Below are positions 33,571 to 42,108 of a stretch of 64,000 nucleotides of DNA, one piece after another; position 1 is the stretch's first letter, and the number at the start of each line of letters is the position of its first letter. Under the pieces are notes generated by a model. The model had not been told where the DNA came from. It saw only the letters and a program-made list of their open reading frames with translations, and did not search any database. Source of the DNA: Prevotellaceae bacterium UBA1726 (GTDB lineage: Bacteria; Bacteroidota; Bacteroidia; Bacteroidales; Bacteroidaceae); contig DCIM01000087.1 of NCBI GenBank assembly GCA_002316005.1, positions 1 through 64,000 of the forward strand, given 5' to 3'. A program made the translations under genes and the position numbers.

Positions 33571-33702
33571 TATGCTTTTCTGCCAGCTTGATTTCGGTGC
33601 TAAATGAATTGAATTCGTGGACTCAGTACGGGGGACATATGTTCCTCCTTACACAGGGATAAGCAATTTTTATTGCTTTGGGTATGATATGTGGGGGAAA
33701 TA

Positions 33703-33734
33703 TTTGGAATATCGTGGAATTCTTGCTAAATTTG
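33703..33734 (+). promoter_or_regulatory. Promoter for the threonine aldolase operon
   Basis: TTTG (33703-33706), 20 nt, TAAATTTG (33727-33734). Exact match; the start codon is 55 bp downstream. Confidence 0.85.
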
Positions 33735-33789
33735 CCAAATAAATAAAATTCAAGCCCAGATATGGGAAATAAAAAAAGAAAATATCAAT

Positions 33790-34815
33790 ATGCTGCATTT
33801 CGATACCGACTACATGGAAGGATGTCACCCTGAGGTGATGAAAAGACTCGTTGAGACCAACCTCGAGCATACCGTGGGATATGGCTCCGACGAATATAGC
33901 AAACAGGCTAAGCAACTGATTCGCGAGGCTTGCGAAGCACCAGAGGCATTGGTGCAATTCCTTATTGGTGGCACACAGACAAACGCCACTGTCATTGATG
34001 CCTTGCTCAGCCGCCATGAGGGAGTACTTGCTGCAGAGACAGCTCATATCAATGTTCATGAGAGTGGTGCCATTGAGCATAGCGGACATAAGATACTGAC
34101 TTTACCTTCGCATCAGGGAAAGGTTGACGCTGGGGAGGTGGAACATTACATCTCGGAGTTCTATCGCGATGACACCTACGAGCATATGGTTGCCCCAGGA
34201 ATGCTCTACATCACCCAACCGACAGAATACGGCACAATCTATTCGCTTGCCGAACTGGAGGAACTGAGTCGTATATGCCATTCGCATGACATACCACTTT
34301 ATATTGATGGTGCCCGTTTGGGTTATGCTTTGGCTTGCGAAGAGGCTGACTTCACCCTTGCCGACATTGCTCGTGTGGCTGATGTCTTCTACATTGGTGG
34401 TACAAAGGTGGGTGCATTGTTCGGTGAGGCAGTTGTTGCAGCAAATCCAAAGCGACTGCCTCATTTCTTCCCTCTCGTGAAACAGCACGGAGCCCTGATG
34501 GCCAAGGGACGATTGCAAGGTGTGCAGTTTGCTACATTGTTCACCAACAATCTCTATGTTCGCATTGCTCGTCATGCTGTGGAACTGGCGCAGAAACTGA
34601 GAAATGCCTTCGTGGCAAAAGGCTACAATATGGCTATCGACTCACCGACAAACCAGCAGTTTGTCACTTTGCCTAATGAGGTGATGGACCGCCTCTTTGA
34701 GTATGCCACATTCGAACTTTGGGGACCTCGCGGTGAGAAGGAGACAACGGTTCGTTTCGTATGTAGTTGGGCCACTGACGAAAAGGATGTGGATGAGTTC
34801 ATTAGTAAACTATAA
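33790..34815 (+). CDS. Threonine aldolase family PLP-dependent enzyme
   Basis: 341 residues of the fold I aldolase/beta-eliminating lyase family, which cleaves threonine or allo-threonine to glycine and acetaldehyde. HTVGYGSDEYS (27-37) binds substrate, GGTQTNATV (60-68) and HINVHESGAIEHSGHKI bind PLP, Asp173 (LYIDGARLG) contacts the pyridine nitrogen and Lys206 (YIGGTKVGAL) is the Schiff-base lysine. First gene of a six-gene rightward operon ending at 38.9 kb. Confidence 0.9.
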   Translation: MLHFDTDYMEGCHPEVMKRLVETNLEHTVGYGSDEYSKQAKQLIREACEAPEALVQFLIGGTQTNATVIDALLSRHEGVLAAETAHINVHESGAIEHSGHKILTLPSHQGKVDAGEVEHYISEFYRDDTYEHMVAPGMLYITQPTEYGTIYSLAELEELSRICHSHDIPLYIDGARLGYALACEEADFTLADIARVADVFYIGGTKVGALFGEAVVAANPKRLPHFFPLVKQHGALMAKGRLQGVQFATLFTNNLYVRIARHAVELAQKLRNAFVAKGYNMAIDSPTNQQFVTLPNEVMDRLFEYATFELWGPRGEKETTVRFVCSWATDEKDVDEFISKL

Positions 34816-34823
34816 AAGAAGCC

Positions 34824-34879
34824 TAACCCCTGCCCTCTCCTAAAAGAGAGGGGGAAGAGCCGCTGACGCAGGGAGAGAG
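34824..34879. repeat. Dispersed palindromic repeat (reverse orientation)
   Basis: CCTAACCCCTGCCCTCTCC, loop, GAGAGGGGGAAGAGCCGC, then TGACGCAGGGAGAGAG. It has the same parts as the 32.7-kb copy, in inverted orientation, between the aldolase and HAD genes. Confidence 0.8.
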
Positions 34880-34917
34880 TTTTAGACATTCTGTCAAAGA
34901 ATAGATAAAAAAACTAT

Positions 34918-35529
34918 ATGATAAAAAATATAATATTCGATTTGGCGGGGGTAATCCTTAACCTCAATCTCAAACGAGATACAGAAGCCTTACTTGGTGC
35001 CGGACTGCCCGACTTTGAGGGATGCCTGAAGAATCCTGCCATTGTAAATGCCATTGTTCCATATATCAATGGACTCTGCACAAAGGAGGAATTCCTGAAG
35101 GCAGCACGACAGGTTTGCCGCGAGGATGCCACCGACAAGGAGATTCTCTGGGCAATGGATGCCGTACTTGATGATATTCCGGCTGAAAGACTTCAGATGC
35201 TCGTTGATTTGAGGAAGAAATATCGCGTTTTCCTACTGAGCAATCTCTATGTCAGTGCTTGGGAGCACACTTTGAGACAATTCGACAAGGCGGGATTCAC
35301 TCCAGAGCAATGTTTCGATAGGGTGTTCCTGTCTTATGAGATGCAGTTGGCAAAACCCGACCCACGAATCTTCCAGCAGGTGTTCGCTGAAACCGGCATA
35401 AACCCCGATGAAACCGTCTATTTTGACGATTCACGCGAGAATATTACCGCCGGCACCGCCCTCGGATTGCACTCCTTTCTCGTACCAATGAACCAATTAG
35501 AAACAGTAATCGATGAAGCATTATCTTAG
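34918..35529 (+). CDS. HAD-family phosphatase (YihX-like)
   Basis: 203 residues. Motif I is IIFDLAGVILN (nucleophile Asp9), motif II is FLLSN (near 101), motif III Lys is in QLAKPDPRIF and motif IV is VYFDDSRENI. A helical cap follows motif I. The set resembles sugar-phosphate phosphatases such as YihX; the substrate is unproven. Its 3' end overlaps ogt by 17 nt. Confidence 0.88.
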   Translation: MIKNIIFDLAGVILNLNLKRDTEALLGAGLPDFEGCLKNPAIVNAIVPYINGLCTKEEFLKAARQVCREDATDKEILWAMDAVLDDIPAERLQMLVDLRKKYRVFLLSNLYVSAWEHTLRQFDKAGFTPEQCFDRVFLSYEMQLAKPDPRIFQQVFAETGINPDETVYFDDSRENITAGTALGLHSFLVPMNQLETVIDEALS

Positions 35530-36022
35530 TCATTACATATCGCCATTGGGGCCGCTCACTTTAGCGAGTGACGGGGAGGCACTCATTGGACTATGGTTCG
35601 ATAGACAGAAATATGACCGTGCTACAATAGTAGAAGGCGACTTCGTGGAGAACGATGATATAGCCGTTCTTGCAGAGACACGCCGCTGGCTCGACATATA
35701 CTTCACCGGCAAAGAGCCCGACTTCACTCCACAGTTGAAGGTCACAGGTTCGGAGTTCGAACAGATAGTGGCAGAGATAATGCTCGAGATTCCTTATGGA
35801 AAAACCACCACCTATGGCGAGATAGCACGAGAAGTGGCGAAGCGCCAAGGAAAAGCCACAACCTCGGCACAAGCCGTTGGTGGGGCTGTGGGTCATAACG
35901 CCATTGGAATAATCATTCCATGCCATAGGGTAATAGGTTCAAACGGCTCACTCACGGGCTATGCCGGAGGAATTGACAAAAAAATATATTTGCTAAAACT
36001 TGAGGGAATACTATCATTATGA
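35513..36022 (+). CDS. ogt: Methylated-DNA--protein-cysteine methyltransferase
   Basis: Transfers alkyl groups from O6-methylguanine to its own cysteine. The 169 residues show an N-terminal domain, YGKTTTYGEIA (DNA-binding helix region, 95-105) and the active site IIIPCHRVIGSNGSLTGYAGG with Cys137. It overlaps the HAD gene upstream and the SGNH gene downstream (ATGA), suggesting coupled translation. Confidence 0.95.
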   Translation: MKHYLSHYISPLGPLTLASDGEALIGLWFDRQKYDRATIVEGDFVENDDIAVLAETRRWLDIYFTGKEPDFTPQLKVTGSEFEQIVAEIMLEIPYGKTTTYGEIAREVAKRQGKATTSAQAVGGAVGHNAIGIIIPCHRVIGSNGSLTGYAGGIDKKIYLLKLEGILSL

Positions 36023-37179
36023 GCAAAATAGGAATAGGACAGAAATGGGTAAGTTGTTGGGGAAATGCAACTTCCATTACCGACAGAAAGGAGTGTGTCT
36101 ATGCAAAGAACATCACCCTAAGGTATCCTGTGAGGATTGTCTTCTCGGGAAGTAAACTGCGTTTCCGTTTCTCCAACCTCACTGGTACTGAGGATGTCCA
36201 CCTGACAAAGGCTTTTGTGGCGAAGACTGACCTGAAGCACGAGAACATCAGCATTACCTTTGATGGCAAGGCTGATGTGGTGATAAAACCAGGAACAGAG
36301 GTCAACAGCGATGATATTATTTTTGCTGTAAATGCCGGTGAAACCGTGGAAATTTCGATGTATTTCGCCGATTTCACCCAGATGAATGCGGGCACATTGA
36401 TAACCGGTCCACTCTCAAGAGGTAAGTATAGTTATGGCGATTTTGCAGAAGATAAGACTCTCCCACTCGACTTGACTCGAAACACCAACTGGTTCTATTT
36501 CCTTAACACCATTGATATTCTGACCGATGAGAAGAATCACGCCCTTGTGTGCTTTGGCGATTCAATAACCGCACAGAGTTGGCCTGATTATCTCGCCATT
36601 CGCTGTTGGGAGGAAGGACACAGGAATGTGGCAATAATCCGTCGTGCAGTGAGTGGAACGCGTATTCTCCGCCAATATGACTGCATCACCTATCAGGCAT
36701 ACGGCCTCAAGGGCGAGACTCGCTTCCCTATCGAGATTAATGTGAGTGGTGCAAGTGCCGTTATCATTCAACACGGAATAAACGATATCATCCACCCTGT
36801 GGGCGCAGATGTCAATGTGTTCCGTCCATGGAGTGATATGCCAACAGTGAAGGAAATGACCGATGGAACCGCAGAAATTTACATCTCGCACGCCCGAAAG
36901 TTGGGTTTGAAAGTGTGGAGCGGAACACTCCTACCTATCCTCGGTTGGCGCACATACAATGAGGACAGAGAGGCAATGCGCAATGAATTCAACGAGTGGC
37001 TGAGGACCTCACCGCTCTTTGACGGTTGTGTAGACTTTGACAAGGCGGTATGCGACAAAGACGACCCACGGGCATTTGCTCCTGGTTTTGACTCCGGAGA
37101 CCACCTCCATCCAAGTGAGGCGGCCTACAAGGCAATGGCAGAGGCCGTGCCGGAAGACTTGTTTTTAACGGCGAGATGA
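36019..37179 (+). CDS. SGNH/GDSL-family hydrolase (cytoplasmic)
   Basis: 386 residues without a signal peptide. A beta-rich N-terminal domain (about 1-170) precedes the SGNH core with block I CFGDSITAQSW (Ser nucleophile, near 183), block III GINDI (near 256) and block V SGDHLHPSEAAY with the Asp-x-x-His dyad (near 365). The order beta-domain plus SGNH is typical of esterases acting on small esters. The substrate is unknown. A perfect hairpin covers its stop codon. Confidence 0.85.
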   Translation: MSKIGIGQKWVSCWGNATSITDRKECVYAKNITLRYPVRIVFSGSKLRFRFSNLTGTEDVHLTKAFVAKTDLKHENISITFDGKADVVIKPGTEVNSDDIIFAVNAGETVEISMYFADFTQMNAGTLITGPLSRGKYSYGDFAEDKTLPLDLTRNTNWFYFLNTIDILTDEKNHALVCFGDSITAQSWPDYLAIRCWEEGHRNVAIIRRAVSGTRILRQYDCITYQAYGLKGETRFPIEINVSGASAVIIQHGINDIIHPVGADVNVFRPWSDMPTVKEMTDGTAEIYISHARKLGLKVWSGTLLPILGWRTYNEDREAMRNEFNEWLRTSPLFDGCVDFDKAVCDKDDPRAFAPGFDSGDHLHPSEAAYKAMAEAVPEDLFLTAR

Positions 37180-37188
37180 ATCTCGCCG
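37169..37188. other. Perfect hairpin spanning the stop codon of the SGNH gene
   Basis: CGGCGAGA, loop TGAA, TCTCGCCG: an 8-bp perfect stem whose loop contains the TGA stop codon (37177-37179). There is no T-tract, so it is not a normal terminator; it could stabilise the upstream message or tune expression of bcp. Confidence 0.75.
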
Positions 37189-37230
37189 AACAGTGACGGA
37201 AAAGATTAACAACAATAAAAAAAGAAGAAA

Positions 37231-37695
37231 ATGACAATTGGTGACAAGATTCCTGAGGTTCTTGGTGTTGACCAGAACGGACAGGAGATTAAGGCAAGTG
37301 ATTACAAAGGAAAGAAAATCGTTCTCTACAGTTATCCAAAGGCAAACACCTCTGGCTGCACAGCCGAGGCTTGTTCGCTCCAGGCTCACAAAGATGAACT
37401 CGCTGACAAGGGCTATGCAATCATTGGTATCAGTAAAGATAAGGTTGAAAACCAGAAGAAGTTTGCCGATAACTACTCATTGAGTTTCCCACTCATTGCT
37501 GACACAGAGACAACAACACTCCAGGAACTCGGTTGCTGGGGCGAAAAGGTTGCTTGCGGCCGACGTACAATCGGTATCCTCCGCACCACATACCTTGTGA
37601 ACGAAGAAGGAGTAATCGAGAAAATCTTCACTTCGAAAGAAATAAAAACTAAAATCCACGCCGAGCAGATTCTCGATTATCTGGCAACCCTCTAA
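37231..37695 (+). CDS. bcp: Thioredoxin-dependent thiol peroxidase (peroxiredoxin Q/Bcp)
   Basis: 154 residues. YPKANTSGCTAEACSLQ carries the peroxidatic Cys43 and the resolving Cys48 in the alpha2-type Bcp arrangement. The protein reduces hydrogen and organic peroxides in the cytoplasm. GIGHG-type dimer features are not needed and not seen. The stop is followed after 42 nt by the acyltransferase gene. Confidence 0.93.
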   Translation: MTIGDKIPEVLGVDQNGQEIKASDYKGKKIVLYSYPKANTSGCTAEACSLQAHKDELADKGYAIIGISKDKVENQKKFADNYSLSFPLIADTETTTLQELGCWGEKVACGRRTIGILRTTYLVNEEGVIEKIFTSKEIKTKIHAEQILDYLATL

Positions 37696-37737
37696 CCGAA
37701 AAGACAGAAGAAAACATAAAAACCAAAAGACAAAACA

Positions 37738-38913
37738 ATGGAAAATAAAGAAAGAGTAGTATTCGTTGACTACATTCGCGTCATTGCCTGCTTCCTCGTG
37801 ATGCTGGTTCACGCAAGTGAGAACTTCTATGGTGTTGTAACACAAAAAGCCATTGACAGCATCCCTGGTGGTGCAGAGAAACTTGCCGGTTTTGCCACAA
37901 ACACCGGTGGTATGGCAGGCGACAAGGCAGTATTGCTCAATGAGGCAAACCGCTTCTGGGTGGCATTCTTCGATGGAGGTGTCGCACGCACATGCGTACC
38001 TTTGTTTATGGTAGTGTCAGCCTTCCTCCTCGTTCCAATGAAACCGGGAGTGACAATGGGACAGTTCTACAAGCGCCGTTTCCTCCGCATTCTGCCTCCA
38101 ATGATTATCTTCATGGTTCTCTACTCACTGCTTCCTGCTTTGTGGGGCGCACAGAGTATGGAAGAATCATGGGAACTCCTCAAGACAATTCCTTTCAATT
38201 TCCCAGGCAACGCCGGACACCTCTGGTTCATGTATCCGCTCATCTCGCTCTACCTCATCATCCCTGTTGTCTCTCCATGGCTTGAAAGAGCATCGGCAAA
38301 GGACGAACTGATTTTCATCGGACTTTTCGTTGCCTCTACATTCATTCCTTGGTTGCACACCTTCGGCATTGACGAACTCTGGGGCGAATGCTTCTGGAAT
38401 CGCTATTCAATGTTGTGGTACTGTTCAGGTTATCTGGGCTATCTCGTTGTTGCACACTACATCCGTTTCCACTTGAAGTGGGAGCGCAACAAGCGACTCA
38501 CCATTGGTGGACTTTGTTTCCTCGTTGGTGCTGCCTTCACAGCATGGTCGTTCTGGTGGAAGGGTGTTCCACTTGAGCCAATCGCTACACCACAACTCGA
38601 ATGGGCATGGGAGTTCTGCACACCAAATGTGCTTCTTGCCACATACGGATTGTTCCTTTTGTTCTCATGCATTGAGCAGAAGAAAGCGCCAAAGGCCATC
38701 ACCGGAATATCAAAACTCACCTTCGGTATGTACCTCATGCACATCTTCTTCCTTGCTCCTATTGCAGCATGGGTGGTGAATGACAATGCTGCCGACCCAC
38801 GATTCCCAGTATATATTGCAATTCCTGTGATTGCCATTGCAACATATATCTGCTGTGTTGTGACAACAAAGATTATCTCGCTTATCCCAGGCAGTAAGTG
38901 GGTTATTGGATAA
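37738..38913 (+). CDS. Acyltransferase family 3 membrane protein
   Basis: 391 residues with about ten membrane helices. VDYIRVIACFLVMLVHASEN (10-29) includes the conserved Arg and His of the acyltransferase 3 (OatA/NodX-type) family, and FYKRRFLRILPPMIIF the second conserved Arg motif. Such proteins O-acetylate surface polysaccharides or peptidoglycan. No polysaccharide cluster is adjacent, so the target is unknown. Last gene of the operon, followed by a terminator. Confidence 0.9.
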   Translation: MENKERVVFVDYIRVIACFLVMLVHASENFYGVVTQKAIDSIPGGAEKLAGFATNTGGMAGDKAVLLNEANRFWVAFFDGGVARTCVPLFMVVSAFLLVPMKPGVTMGQFYKRRFLRILPPMIIFMVLYSLLPALWGAQSMEESWELLKTIPFNFPGNAGHLWFMYPLISLYLIIPVVSPWLERASAKDELIFIGLFVASTFIPWLHTFGIDELWGECFWNRYSMLWYCSGYLGYLVVAHYIRFHLKWERNKRLTIGGLCFLVGAAFTAWSFWWKGVPLEPIATPQLEWAWEFCTPNVLLATYGLFLLFSCIEQKKAPKAITGISKLTFGMYLMHIFFLAPIAAWVVNDNAADPRFPVYIAIPVIAIATYICCVVTTKIISLIPGSKWVIG

Positions 38914-38940
38914 ACAGCCTCTTTCCCCCAACCCAAAAAG

Positions 38941-38974
38941 AAAGAGCCAGACTCACAACAGTCTGACTCTTTTT
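38941..38974 (+). terminator. Intrinsic terminator after the acyltransferase gene
   Basis: AAAGAG-C-CAGACT pairs with AGTCTG-A-CTCTTT, and a T-run follows. It may also serve the convergent leftward gene ending at 38996. Confidence 0.85.
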
Positions 38975-38995
38975 ATTTGTGCCTAAAAGGAAAGG

Positions 38996-39433
38996 TTATT
39001 TCTGCATCTCCCCTAAATAGAAATGCCCTTGATTTGCCCTGTCGAAGATGGAGAATCCCCATAGGTTTGGATTCTCGCGATTGGCATATTCGATAGTGAC
39101 GAAAATCTGCTCACCAACAAGACTCGTTGCTGCAAAAGCCGTTGACTTGCCATAGCCAGGATTCTGCTCTGGGGTGTAATCAACGGTCTTGAGTGTTGCC
39201 TTATCAATGAAATAGGAAGTGTTGTTCACACGGATGTAGTTCTTCGAATAGATAATGACAAACGGGTCCTTCAGCTCCTGAACCTCCCCAATGAACCAGT
39301 TGCCGGCATTACGAGGGTCGGGATCAAGCGTCTGGGTGTAGAAGGCGTGGAACTCCTTTGAGCCCTTGCTCTTAGCAGAGGTAACACTCACTGCCAAAAG
39401 CATTATCAAGGAAAGTGCAAGAATCTTTTTCAT
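38996..39433 (-). CDS. Secreted hypothetical protein
   Basis: 145 residues from the ATG at 39433. A signal peptide is visible (MKKILALSLIMLLAVSVTSA). The mature part has alternating beta-type segments (NWFIGEVQELKDPFVIIYSK, NNTSYFIDKATLKTVDYT, QIFVTIEYANRE) and ends GHFYLGEMQK; FIGEVQEL and YLGEMQK look like a shared short motif at both ends. No family was recognised. It is the last gene of the leftward run behind dusB, 10 nt away. Confidence 0.65.
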   Translation of the reverse strand: MKKILALSLIMLLAVSVTSAKSKGSKEFHAFYTQTLDPDPRNAGNWFIGEVQELKDPFVIIYSKNYIRVNNTSYFIDKATLKTVDYTPEQNPGYGKSTAFAATSLVGEQIFVTIEYANRENPNLWGFSIFDRANQGHFYLGEMQK

Positions 39434-39443
39434 ACTATTTATT

Positions 39444-40487
39444 TTATTCGCGAGGAAGCGTGCGACGACAGTTTTCAAGGATTTCCATAAGATCGGCTAC
39501 GGTTTCTGCACGAAGCATTGCAATACGCGTCTGGCGGAAATCAGGGATGCCCTTGAACACAGGCGATGCAGCCAAATGACGGCGAGTGTGGAGGATTCCA
39601 CGATATTCGTCGATTCGCTCTACATTAATACGAAGTTGTTCTTCAAGCACATCAATCTTCTCGTCAAGAGTGAGTGGTGTGCGAGAGAAAAGCCATGGTT
39701 GGCCAAAAGTGGCACGACCAATCATCACAGCATCAACACCATAGGTATCGAAGGCACGATCAGCCTCATCAAGAGTCTTGATATCGCCATTGCCAATGAT
39801 AGGGATATGAATCTTCGGATTGTTCTTCACCTCACCAATCAATGTCCAGTCGGCCTCGCCAGTATACATCTGACTGCGAGTACGACCATGAATTGTCAAT
39901 GCACTGACACCTTTATCCTGCAAGCGTTCAGCCAGTTCAACAATGAAAGGACGATGGTCTGCACCCGGAATAGTGAGCGAGGCATCGAGCATTGAAGGCA
40001 CATCCCAACCCAGACGAGTCTTTACTGTGACAGGAGTGTTGACCGCCTTCACCACTTTCTCTGTGATGTCAAGCATAAGAGGTACATTGCGAAGCATTCC
40101 CGCTCCAGCACCCTTACCGGCAACCTTCTTCACAGGACAACCGAAATTAAGGTCGATTACGTCAGGATGGGCTGCATCTTCAACGATTTTTGCAGCCTCA
40201 ACCATTGCCTCAACATCACGACCGTAAATCTGAATGCCCACAGGACGCTCCTCATCAGCGATGGTGAGTTTTTTTACTGTAGAGTTGATTGAACGAATCA
40301 AAGCCTCAGCACTGACAAACTCCGTATAGACCATTGCCGCACCAAAGCGCTTGCACAGCAGGCGGAAGCCAATGTCGGTCACATCCTCCATTGGAGCAAG
40401 GAAGACAGGACGCTCGCCTAAAACATCCTTGAAAAGGCGGAATTCCGGTTTCTTTATTTCTGTTGTATTTTCTGTCATTTCGGTCAT
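39444..40487 (-). CDS. dusB: tRNA-dihydrouridine synthase
   Basis: 347 residues of the FMN-dependent TIM-barrel Dus family. VFLAPMEDVTDIGFRLLCKR (29-48) binds FMN and tRNA, DLNFGCPVKKVAGKGAGAGM carries the catalytic Cys in NFGCP, and TIHGRTRSQMYTG plus IIGNGDI complete the signature. DusB is the closest bacterial subfamily; DusA/C are alternatives. It lies between dprA and a secreted hypothetical gene. Confidence 0.93.
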   Translation of the reverse strand: MTEMTENTTEIKKPEFRLFKDVLGERPVFLAPMEDVTDIGFRLLCKRFGAAMVYTEFVSAEALIRSINSTVKKLTIADEERPVGIQIYGRDVEAMVEAAKIVEDAAHPDVIDLNFGCPVKKVAGKGAGAGMLRNVPLMLDITEKVVKAVNTPVTVKTRLGWDVPSMLDASLTIPGADHRPFIVELAERLQDKGVSALTIHGRTRSQMYTGEADWTLIGEVKNNPKIHIPIIGNGDIKTLDEADRAFDTYGVDAVMIGRATFGQPWLFSRTPLTLDEKIDVLEEQLRINVERIDEYRGILHTRRHLAASPVFKGIPDFRQTRIAMLRAETVADLMEILENCRRTLPRE

Positions 40488-40494
40488 TGATTAA

Positions 40495-41673
40495 TTAAAA
40501 GAGGTGATAACTACCACCAGCGAGAGTCTTCAGCACACCCTTCATCTCAAGGAGGAACAGTGTGGATGAGAGAACATTTATCGGGAGTCCGGTTTTCATT
40601 GCAAGAACATTAATCTGCAAATCGTTTGTCTCCAGCAAGACATTGACCACCTTCTGCTCATCATCAGTCAAATCGGGGAACATCTGTCGTTCTATTCCCT
40701 CCTGGCGAGCCTGTTCGAGTTCCTTCGCGTCCGACCAATTCATTGCCATTACGAAATCCTCAGCCGAACTGATGAGCGAAGCACCATGATTGCGGATGAG
40801 GTTGTTGCAACCCTTGCTATATTCAGCATTCACAGGACCAGGGAAGGCAAAACAATCGCGGTTATAGTCGCGACCGATATTCATTGTTATGAGTCCCCCA
40901 CCCTTTGCGGCACTCTCAACAAGAATCAAGGCATCAGACATACCCGCCACAATTCGGTTTCGCTGAACGAAATTGCCTTTTGCACCAGGAGTCTGACTCA
41001 TATACTCTGTGAGCAAACCACCGTTTGAAAGCATCTCAACAGCAGTCGTGCGGTGACTGTTAGGATAGATTGTATCCAATCCATGGGCAAGAACACCGAT
41101 GGTAGGATAGCCGTTCTTCAGCGACTCACGATGAGCATTGATGTCAATGCCATAGGCAAGACCGCTCACCACAAGTACATCGGGACAATACTGTCGCATA
41201 TCGGCCATGAACCGACGGATGATATCCTGTCCGTAAAGCGTGGAATGGCGAGTGCCAATGATGGAAATGACCTTCTGCTTGTTCAGATCAGCACTACCAC
41301 GATAATACAAAACAATTGGAGCATCAGGACAATCAACCATTCTCTGTGGATAGCGAGGATCGTTGAGAGGAATCACCTCAATCTTATTCTGAATGTCCCA
41401 TTCATATTCAGCCTCAGCCCTACGCATCGCCTCGGACATATCTCCAAATGAGGAAATGAGCCTGTCGGATGCCTCTGGAAGGACATCACGAAGGTTGTTG
41501 CGATTCTCCATAATAGCAGTAGCCGAACCCAATCGCTGATAGAGTTCGTGCAAAGTGACAAGACTGAAAGGAGTCAATCTGGTCAGTGTCATTGCATTCA
41601 ACGCCTCCTGCTCTTGGGCAGAAAGTGAAGAAGGGGATGATGACTTTTCTGTTATATTCGTAGAATCGTTCAT
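40495..41673 (-). CDS. dprA: DNA processing protein DprA
   Basis: 392 residues. An N-terminal SAM-like region precedes the Rossmann fold (about 105-310) with VISIIGTRHSTLYG, VVSGLAYGIDINAHRESL (SGxAxGID), GVLAHGLDTIYP, and ESAAKGGGLITMNIG (usually SGAL). A C-terminal winged-helix-like domain follows (DDEQKVVNVLLE ... LLEMKGVLKTLAGGSYHLF). DprA loads RecA on incoming single-stranded DNA; no other competence genes are visible here. Confidence 0.94.
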   Translation of the reverse strand: MNDSTNITEKSSSPSSLSAQEQEALNAMTLTRLTPFSLVTLHELYQRLGSATAIMENRNNLRDVLPEASDRLISSFGDMSEAMRRAEAEYEWDIQNKIEVIPLNDPRYPQRMVDCPDAPIVLYYRGSADLNKQKVISIIGTRHSTLYGQDIIRRFMADMRQYCPDVLVVSGLAYGIDINAHRESLKNGYPTIGVLAHGLDTIYPNSHRTTAVEMLSNGGLLTEYMSQTPGAKGNFVQRNRIVAGMSDALILVESAAKGGGLITMNIGRDYNRDCFAFPGPVNAEYSKGCNNLIRNHGASLISSAEDFVMAMNWSDAKELEQARQEGIERQMFPDLTDDEQKVVNVLLETNDLQINVLAMKTGLPINVLSSTLFLLEMKGVLKTLAGGSYHLF

Positions 41674-41677
41674 ATTA

Positions 41678-42094
41678 TCAAAGATAATTTTCGAAGGCTT
41701 GTATCAGTTCATCGGAATCGCCCAGACGACCATCAATGACACAGACAGCCTCAACCTGTCCACGGAAACAGAGTTTATTGTCGGCCTTGCGGATAATGTC
41801 CTGATGGAAGATGTAGCGAAGACCTTCCTTTGTCATTCGCAGACGGGAGATAAACACATCCTCGCTGCGGAGAGGAGTCTTGAACTGCATGTTCATTCGA
41901 GCTACGACCACATCAATGCCACGATTATGCAAATCGGCAAAAGAGAGACCGAGCGTCTGGATGAATTTATGTCGGGTGTGCTCCATATAATGCTGATAGT
42001 TGGCATTATTCACAATGCCCTGGATATCGCATTCGTAGTCGCGAACTTCCATCTCGAGTTCGTAAACACCACCTTTATTTGTATTGTCTGTCAT
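41678..42094 (-). CDS. Acyl-CoA thioesterase (4-hydroxybenzoyl-CoA thioesterase/YbgC type)
   Basis: 138 residues of a single hotdog domain. VRDYECDIQGIVNNANYQHY (17-36) corresponds to the catalytic loop, where the family often has Asp at position 2 of the NNA/VYY region; here Asp23 and Asn-rich residues fill that site. It probably hydrolyses short acyl-CoA or acyl-ACP. It sits between dprA and the DUF2851 gene with gaps of 4 and 14 nt. Confidence 0.85.
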   Translation of the reverse strand: MTDNTNKGGVYELEMEVRDYECDIQGIVNNANYQHYMEHTRHKFIQTLGLSFADLHNRGIDVVVARMNMQFKTPLRSEDVFISRLRMTKEGLRYIFHQDIIRKADNKLCFRGQVEAVCVIDGRLGDSDELIQAFENYL

Positions 42095-42108
42095 TTTCTT
42101 ATTGGGGG

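Larger units (their letters stand above)
32839..33702. other. Gene-free AT-rich region with structured repeats
   Basis: No convincing protein gene was found in this stretch. It holds a CGGCA/TGCCG hairpin (32965-32978), four GCAACC/GGTTGC clusters (33029-33426), a nearly pure A/T tract (33198-33253) and phased array 2 (33498-33570). Short open frames here have no recognisable product. Confidence 0.6.
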
